Of a stretch of 36,105 bases of DNA, positions 30,909 to 36,105 are shown one piece after another. The position numbers were made by a program, and so were the translations under genes. This DNA is from Methanothrix sp. (lineage in GTDB: Archaea; Halobacteriota; Methanosarcinia; Methanotrichales; Methanotrichaceae). A model generated the notes under the pieces. It was given only the letters and a program-made list of their open reading frames with translations, was not told the DNA's origin and did no database searches. Each line of letters opens with the position of its first letter. Within the stretch, counting starts at the first letter, position 1. The DNA is taken from positions 1 through 36,105 of the forward strand of contig JANYKI010000124.1 of the NCBI GenBank assembly GCA_025361645.1, in the 5' to 3' direction.

Positions 30909-31820
30909 TCACGGCTGCATGGAGAGATTCCACAGGTATTCTTCCGAAAGCTCGCCCGAGCAGACCGTTACCGCCGGCCCTTCCATGAAGGCTTTGCCCT
31001 CTTCAAAGGTTATTAGCAAAGGTCCGCCTCTGGTCTGCACCTGGACTTCATCATCTACCAGTCCCAGGCGGCGGGCCACACAAGCGGCAGCCACCGACCC
31101 TGTGCCGCAGGAGAGGGTTTCCCCTTCCACACCCCGCTCGAAAGTTCTGATCTCCAATGGCGGGCCGATCTTGACAAAATTCACATTGGCTCCTTCCGGA
31201 AAGAGGCTATTGTGCCTTATTAGTGGGGCCGCCTCCAGTATGTCAAAATCCATATCCTCGACGAAAACAACGGCATGGGGTACACCAGTGTTGACCGCCG
31301 ATACCTTGCAGCCTTCCATCTCTTCTGAGATAAGCTCGCCAGAGCCGCAGGCTGGTATGGAAGGCCGGTCGAACCTGGGCACACCCATATCCACCTTGGC
31401 CCAAAAAGAGCCATCCATCTCTCGAACCTGCACAGGTATTATGCCGGCCAGGGTTTCCACATCGAAGAACTCGCCCACATATCCCGTGTCCCAGGCATAT
31501 TTGGCCAGGCAGCGTATGCCGTTGCCGCACATCTCTGCCTCTGAGCCGTCCGGCTGAATGAGCCTCATGCTCGTGGCCGCTCGCGAGCTGTTGGTCAGGA
31601 ACAAAACCCCATCTGCACCGATGCCATAGTGGCGGTGGCAGAGGGCAATGGCAAACCTTCTCTTCTCACTCTCTGCTACCTGGCTTTGCCCCATCTCATC
31701 TACCAGGATGAAGTCGTTGCCGTTTCCATGCAGCTTGGTGAAGGTCAGGCTGTGAGGCCGAAAAGGATCGTCATCAAGCTCTATCTCAGAAATATCTGCC
31801 AGCTTCATTTTATATACCAT
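30909..31820 (-). CDS. dapF: diaminopimelate epimerase
   Basis: 303 residues from ATG 31820. The two catalytic cysteines sit in EMCGNGIRCLAKYAW (near residue 99) and ETLSCGTGSVAAACVA (near 235); other family signatures are FTKLHGNGNDFILVDE at the N-terminus and VNTGVPHAVVFVED. It converts LL- to meso-diaminopimelate in lysine synthesis. The N-terminus carries about 26 residues before the usual start of the fold (MKLADISEIELDD), so ATG 31808 is another possibility. A palindromic GTATAC (31848-31853) about 30 bp upstream could be its TATA element, shared with the divergent hps gene. Confidence 0.94.
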   Translation of the reverse strand: MVYKMKLADISEIELDDDPFRPHSLTFTKLHGNGNDFILVDEMGQSQVAESEKRRFAIALCHRHYGIGADGVLFLTNSSRAATSMRLIQPDGSEAEMCGNGIRCLAKYAWDTGYVGEFFDVETLAGIIPVQVREMDGSFWAKVDMGVPRFDRPSIPACGSGELISEEMEGCKVSAVNTGVPHAVVFVEDMDFDILEAAPLIRHNSLFPEGANVNFVKIGPPLEIRTFERGVEGETLSCGTGSVAAACVARRLGLVDDEVQVQTRGGPLLITFEEGKAFMEGPAVTVCSGELSEEYLWNLSMQP

Positions 31821-31840
31821 GCACCTTTTTACTTAGATTG

Positions 31841-31880
31841 TGCTGATGTATACTAATGTGTGCTGATGTGTGGTGATGTC
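31841..31880. promoter_or_regulatory. four 10-bp phased repeats (consensus tgctgatgtg) between dapF and hps-rraA
   Basis: tgctgatgta, tactaatgtg, tgctgatgtg and tggtgatgtc follow each other without gap. Spacing of one helical turn places each copy on the same DNA face, as in arrays that bind a cooperative regulator. The array overlaps the likely TATA of dapF and lies directly before the hps start. Confidence 0.55.
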
Positions 31881-31900
31881 ATATTAAACCCATTCTACAG

Positions 31901-33163
31901 GTGGCACTGGATCTTCTGGAGCTGGACAGATCAATTCAGATAGCCAAAGAGGCAGTCTCGGGCGGCGCAGACTGGATTGAGGCAGGAACACCTCTCATCA
32001 AGAGCGAGGGCATGGACGCTGTGCGCGAGATGAAGAAGGCCCTGCCCGGCACCAAAATCGTAGCCGATATGAAGACCGTGGACACCGGGGCCATGGAGGT
32101 GGAGATGGCAGCCAAAGCCGGAGCAGATATTGTGGCATTGCTTGCCGTCTCCGACAACTCCACCATCGAGGATGCCCTAAGAGCGGCCCGAAAATACGGC
32201 GTGCAGATCATGATGGATCTTCTCACCGTTCCTGATCCGGTTAAGCGCTCCCGCGAGCTGGATGCCCTCGGTGTGGACTACATCTGCGTTCACGTAGGCA
32301 TCGACCAGCAGATGACCGGTCGCGACACAGTCGATTTCCTGAAAGAGATCGTAAGAGAGGTCAAGACTCCCGTGGCGGCAGCGGGCGGCATAGATGCCCT
32401 CACAGGAGCCGAGGCTATCGCCAGCGGTGCTGCTATCGTCATTGTGGGCGGAAGCATTGTGAGAAGCGCCGATGTGACCGCATCCGCCCGCAAGATTCGC
32501 GAAGCAATAGACCATGCAAAGATCAACGTCGCTCCAAAAATGAGCCGGGAGGAGGAGATGGTCACCATTTTGCGAAAGGTATCGGCACCCAACATCTCCG
32601 ATGCCATGCATCGCAAAGGAGCCATGCGCGGCATCCTTCCCATTAATCAAGGCAGCAAGATCGTAGGCAGGGCAATAACCGTGCAGACCTTTGCCGGGGA
32701 CTGGGCCAAGCCCGTGGAGGCCATCGACCTGGGCGGTCCGGGGGATGTGCTGGTGATCTACAACGGCAGCAACTTTATCGCGCCCTGGGGCGGTCTCGCC
32801 ACTTTGAGCAGCAAGAATAAGGGAATTGAAGGCGTGGTAATAGATGGAGCCGTGCGGGATGTGGATGAGATCAGAGCTCTTAACTACCCCATATTCTCCT
32901 CAGGGATCACGCCGAATGCCGGCGACCCCAAGGGCATGGGCGAGATCAACTCCGAGATCACCTGTGGCGGCCAGACGGTGCGCCCCGGAGACTACATTGT
33001 GGGAGACGATAGCGGAGTCGTGGTCATACCCAAAGAGAGGGCCTACGAGATCGCCCGGAGAGCCAACGAAGTGGAGAAGATGGAAAGCAGGCTCTATGAG
33101 GAGATCCGGCGCGGCAAGACCCTTTCCCAGGTGGCGAACCTTAAGAAATGGGAAAAGGTTTGA
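31901..33163 (+). CDS. fused 3-hexulose-6-phosphate synthase / RraA-like protein
   Basis: 420 residues from GTG 31901. Residues 1-210 are an Hps TIM barrel of the OMP-decarboxylase superfamily: [51 protein letters not shown] (catalytic DxK), [33 protein letters not shown]. Residues 225-420 are an RraA-like domain ([40 protein letters not shown]). Hps interconverts ribulose-5-phosphate plus formaldehyde with hexulose-6-phosphate, a route to pentoses in methanogens. The codons just upstream of the GTG (31883-31900) encode IKPILQ, which matches the family's N-terminus, so translation may really begin at ATT 31883. The role of the RraA domain is not known here. Confidence 0.9.
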   Translation: MALDLLELDRSIQIAKEAVSGGADWIEAGTPLIKSEGMDAVREMKKALPGTKIVADMKTVDTGAMEVEMAAKAGADIVALLAVSDNSTIEDALRAARKYGVQIMMDLLTVPDPVKRSRELDALGVDYICVHVGIDQQMTGRDTVDFLKEIVREVKTPVAAAGGIDALTGAEAIASGAAIVIVGGSIVRSADVTASARKIREAIDHAKINVAPKMSREEEMVTILRKVSAPNISDAMHRKGAMRGILPINQGSKIVGRAITVQTFAGDWAKPVEAIDLGGPGDVLVIYNGSNFIAPWGGLATLSSKNKGIEGVVIDGAVRDVDEIRALNYPIFSSGITPNAGDPKGMGEINSEITCGGQTVRPGDYIVGDDSGVVVIPKERAYEIARRANEVEKMESRLYEEIRRGKTLSQVANLKKWEKV

Positions 33164-33297
33164 TGGACCGTCGGGCTTTGACGGCGAGCTATGAAAGGCA
33201 ACTTTGACGACAAGCCGTAAATAGATTGAAATATTCATATTCGCAAAGCAATATTATGTGGTGGGTTTAAATATAGAGGAAGTTCGAGGAGAATAAC

Positions 33298-34188
33298 ATG
33301 GAATTGGAGGACATAGTTTCTAAGTACCCACCCAAGCAGATAATGCTGGTTCCTATCGCCATCATAATATTAGCACTTATCAGCTTGGGCGCGACCTATC
33401 TTGCCACAGGCTCACCTGTGAAGCTGGGGATAGAGTTTACAGGAGGCACTCTTGTCACAGTGCCTTCGATGGATTCAGAAGAAAAAGTGGCGGCAGAGTT
33501 TGCTTCTTATCCTCTGGTGGATATAAGAAACATCGGCAGCAGATATATGCTCCAGTTCGGCCCCATGAGCGAATCGCAGTATGCCGAAATTGTCAAGCTG
33601 GCCAACGCAAATTTCGATAGTCCGGAGATCAGGCACATTGGACCGATTTACAGCAAGGAGCTTCAGGCGCAGGTCATCAGGTACCTTCCTCTCTCGTTCC
33701 TATTGATGGCCATAGTGGTCTTCCTGGTGTTCAGGGAACCTATCGTTTCTCTGCTGATTGTGATCAGTGCGCTGGCCGACATTTTAACGGCAGCGGCTTC
33801 CATGAACTTGACGGGCGTACAGCTCTCACTGGGAACGGTGGCTGCTCTTCTCATGCTCATCGGTTATTCTGTTGATACCGATATCCTGCTATCCATGAGG
33901 GTGTTGAAGCGTAAGGGCAGCGTGGAGGAAAAGATCTTAGGAGCGATGGGAACGGGCCTGACTATGGCCGGGACCACCATTGGTGCGGTAATTTCCCTGA
34001 TAATAGTCTCAAACTTCCTATACCTCATAATACCGTCATTTACCAGAATGGACATCATTGCCGATATGTCTGCAGTTCTCATATTCGGCCTGGCTGCGGA
34101 TATCTTCAACACCTGGGTCACCAACGCTCAGGGACTGAGATGGTACCTGAATAAGCCAAAGAAGGCGGTAAGGGGGCAGAAAAGATGA
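33298..34188 (+). CDS. secF: preprotein translocase accessory subunit SecF
   Basis: 296 residues with six membrane helices: one near residue 20-37, then a periplasm-like exterior domain (VKLGIEFTGGTLVTVPSMDS, the conserved FTGG motif), then five helices between 125 and 280. GYSVDTDILLSMRVLKRKGS is the SecF/RND signature. ATG 33298 has gaggag 5-6 bases upstream. It overlaps secD by 4 bp (ATGA), so the two subunits are translated together; in archaea SecF before SecD is normal. A TATA-like tttaaata lies at 33266-33273. Confidence 0.95.
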   Translation: MELEDIVSKYPPKQIMLVPIAIIILALISLGATYLATGSPVKLGIEFTGGTLVTVPSMDSEEKVAAEFASYPLVDIRNIGSRYMLQFGPMSESQYAEIVKLANANFDSPEIRHIGPIYSKELQAQVIRYLPLSFLLMAIVVFLVFREPIVSLLIVISALADILTAAASMNLTGVQLSLGTVAALLMLIGYSVDTDILLSMRVLKRKGSVEEKILGAMGTGLTMAGTTIGAVISLIIVSNFLYLIIPSFTRMDIIADMSAVLIFGLAADIFNTWVTNAQGLRWYLNKPKKAVRGQKR

Positions 34189-35864
34189 GCCTTTTTGAGG
34201 AATTATCCAAGGATCGAAGGGTCGTATTGTATGCGGCGTTCGTGGCTTTGGCCATCATCTCCATAGGCTTTTTCGGTCTGAAGTTCGGTCTGGATCTGGA
34301 GGGCGGCTCATATCTGCAACTGCAATTACAGGGAGCAGAGGCGCAAATCGATGTCTCGCCGGAAAAGATTCTGGAAATGCAGTTTAATGCCTCATCCGTA
34401 GAGAAGCACGGACAGAGCTATGTGGTGACGGTGCCGGGTACTCTAGAGTCTACGCTTACCGATGATCTCGGCTACGTAGGGGCGAAAATTGCAAAAGGAG
34501 ACAACAGCACCAAGATCACGATAATCGAATCTCCTGAGACGATAGTTATCAATTACCTCAAGAAAAATCTGGATGCAGATGTCCAGCTCAATGTTGCAGT
34601 TGCACCCATCCGCTATGAGATACGGACTAATGTTACCCGGGAATCGCTCAATGCTCTCTTAGCTCCGGTGGGTGGCAAAGTGCCCCCCGGCGAAGACGCA
34701 TTTGTAATGGGCGTGTCCAAGGAGACCGTGGACGAGACCAAGAAGGTTTTGGACTCCAAGCTCAACCGCCTGGGACTGCAGGACATAAAGGTAAGAGTTG
34801 TAGATAATAAGTACATCCTCATCGATCTGGCAGGAATGGATGTAGTCGCTGCCCAGGAGGTAGTGGGCAAGCCCGGCAAGTTCGAGATAAGAATCCAGAC
34901 CGAGAACAACCAGAGCATGCATGTGCTCTACGGAGATGCCGTGGAGTCGGTGGAGATTCCCGACCCAAGAAATGGTGGATGGGGAGTTCCCTTTGTTCTC
35001 TCGGAAGAAGGAGCGATGGTCTTCCAGAAGGCAGCGATCGATTCGGGTGCTACCAAGAGACCCGAGGACCATTACATATCCATGTACCTGGATAAGGATG
35101 AGATCTTTTCCGCTCCTCTCGCCCCCGAGCTGGCAAGCAGTCTGCAGAAGGCTCCCTCCCGAAGCATGCAGGCTACGGTAGGTGGAGGCGATGCAGGCTC
35201 AGTTAAGGCTAAAGAGCTTTACATCCACCTGCGAGAAGGCGCCCTGCCGGTAAATGTCGAGGTTGTCGGCTCCGGTCAGGTATCGGCAGCTTTGGGCAGG
35301 CAGTTTAAGATTCAAATGGTCATAGCCGGGCTGATTGCTCTCATGGCCGTAGCTGGCATGATTTACTACCGCTACCGGGAGAGAAGGATTGTCCTGCCTA
35401 TGGTGACAACCTCCTTTTTCGAGGTCGTAATGATGCTGGGCGTCTGGGCAGTAGCCGGCTGGCAGCTAGATCTGGCAAGCCTGGCCGGCATCATCATGGT
35501 GATAGGCACAGGCGTGGATCAGCTGGTCATCATCACCGATGAGCTGATGAAAGGCGGCGAGGCGGCGGTATCAACTGTCGGGCGCAGCATCAAGGAGAGG
35601 GCAGCTGATGCGGCTGAGAAAGCAGGGGTAGGCAATGTTGTCGCCACAACCAACAAGGTCTATTTGGCCCGGCTCTCCAAGGCTTTCATGATCATAATGG
35701 GAGCTGCCGCTACAACGGTTGTGGCTATGCTGCCATTGCTTGTCATGGGCTTTGGCTCGCTCACCGGATTTGCACTCATCATCATCCTGGGTGTGATACT
35801 GGGCACATTCATAGCGAGGCCAGCTTACGGCAGGATCATCGGGCACATTCTGGCCACGGATTAG
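34185..35864 (+). CDS. secD: preprotein translocase accessory subunit SecD
   Basis: 559 residues. The first helix (residues about 13-30, VVLYAAFVALAIISIGFFGL) leads to FGLDLEGGSYLQLQL, the LxLGLDLxGG motif. A long exterior domain follows, with NRLGLQDIKVRVVDNKYILI and FEIRIQTENN, and then five membrane helices from about residue 375, containing GIIMVIGTGVDQLVIITDEL and KVYLARLSKAFMIIMGAAAT. SecDF uses the ion gradient to help pull exported proteins through SecYEG. The stop (35862-35864) is followed at once by a strong terminator. Confidence 0.95.
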   Translation: MSLFEELSKDRRVVLYAAFVALAIISIGFFGLKFGLDLEGGSYLQLQLQGAEAQIDVSPEKILEMQFNASSVEKHGQSYVVTVPGTLESTLTDDLGYVGAKIAKGDNSTKITIIESPETIVINYLKKNLDADVQLNVAVAPIRYEIRTNVTRESLNALLAPVGGKVPPGEDAFVMGVSKETVDETKKVLDSKLNRLGLQDIKVRVVDNKYILIDLAGMDVVAAQEVVGKPGKFEIRIQTENNQSMHVLYGDAVESVEIPDPRNGGWGVPFVLSEEGAMVFQKAAIDSGATKRPEDHYISMYLDKDEIFSAPLAPELASSLQKAPSRSMQATVGGGDAGSVKAKELYIHLREGALPVNVEVVGSGQVSAALGRQFKIQMVIAGLIALMAVAGMIYYRYRERRIVLPMVTTSFFEVVMMLGVWAVAGWQLDLASLAGIIMVIGTGVDQLVIITDELMKGGEAAVSTVGRSIKERAADAAEKAGVGNVVATTNKVYLARLSKAFMIIMGAAATTVVAMLPLLVMGFGSLTGFALIIILGVILGTFIARPAYGRIIGHILATD

Positions 35865-35875
35865 GAGAAAGAAGA

Positions 35876-35915
35876 GATCCTGCCGGGTCGAAAGCCCGGC
35901 AGGATCATATTTTTT
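35876..35915 (+). terminator. terminator after secFD
   Basis: A perfect 12-bp stem, gatcctgccggg (35876-35887) with cccggcaggatc (35895-35906), loop tcgaaag, is followed by atatttttt and a second T-run. It looks like an intrinsic terminator 11 bases after the secD stop. Confidence 0.85.
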
Positions 35916-36105
35916 CGAAATTTTTTCAGAAACCAGAGCAGTTTATGGATGGATGTTGAAAAATAGTAACTATTCAGCCACCCAGTCAAAACCCGATTTT
36001 TCGTCCGATACTCCATGAATCATAATGTGCGATATTTGACCAAAAATTTAAAATATTAATAATAATCATATACGCGTTATAATGGAGGGGCGCAAATCTC
36101 ATCAA

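Overview
The window is archaeal and comes from a methanogen of the Methanosarcinales; I infer Methanothrix (Methanosaeta) or a close relative. The evidence is a translation/secretion cluster of archaeal type (S19e, PDCD5, L39e, L31e, aIF6, L18a/LX, prefoldin alpha, FtsY), FEN1 with a PCNA-binding tail, Dph2, CTP-dependent riboflavin kinase, a methanogen-type ADTH synthase, a fused hexulose-phosphate synthase/RraA protein, DapF, archaeal SecD/SecF, TATA-box promoters about 25-30 bp from leaderless starts, many TTG/GTG starts, and a tRNA without encoded CCA.

Layout. 1-2630 is AT-rich accessory DNA with two small membrane-anchored proteins, a secreted protein, a GC-rich repeat copy and hairpins. 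2634-5704 has tRNA-Gly(CCC), a small acidic protein and a leftward DUF998-Fpg-HPt-metallo-beta-lactamase unit. 5783-9586 is a leftward unit fen-dph2-mtnA-MTA/MTI phosphorylase. Dph2 makes methylthioadenosine and the next two enzymes salvage it. 9698-10956 encodes an IscA-like protein with a His/Cys tail and ADTH synthase, both rightward. 11101-15474 is the leftward translation cluster.

15475-16764 is a gene graveyard: a dispersed repeat, a GC-rich element that folds into a closed multibranched structure followed by a T-run (candidate ncRNA), and a chimaera of a broken MNT nucleotidyltransferase with the tail of a PHP phosphoesterase. Next come a pentapeptide-repeat protein with a channel-like C-terminus, RibK, a second GC-rich candidate RNA on the minus strand, and a secreted protein of about 28 TPRs (18810-22013).

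22141-23931 holds small minus-strand genes, including a winged-helix-like protein, with leaderless promoters and seven copies of TGTGAAA/TTTCACA, several as perfect palindromes. I consider this the best candidate for an undescribed regulatory unit. 23987-26793 has an alkaline-phosphatase-superfamily protein, a small secreted protein and a RecJ-like DHH nuclease. 26847-30191 is one large secreted LVIVD-propeller/SdrD/DUF11 gene split by a single in-frame amber codon where its own repeats have Trp. The window ends with a secreted protein and dapF diverging from hps-rraA across four 10-bp phased repeats, then secF-secD with a strong hairpin terminator. No CRISPR array, complete insertion sequence, rRNA or origin was recognised.
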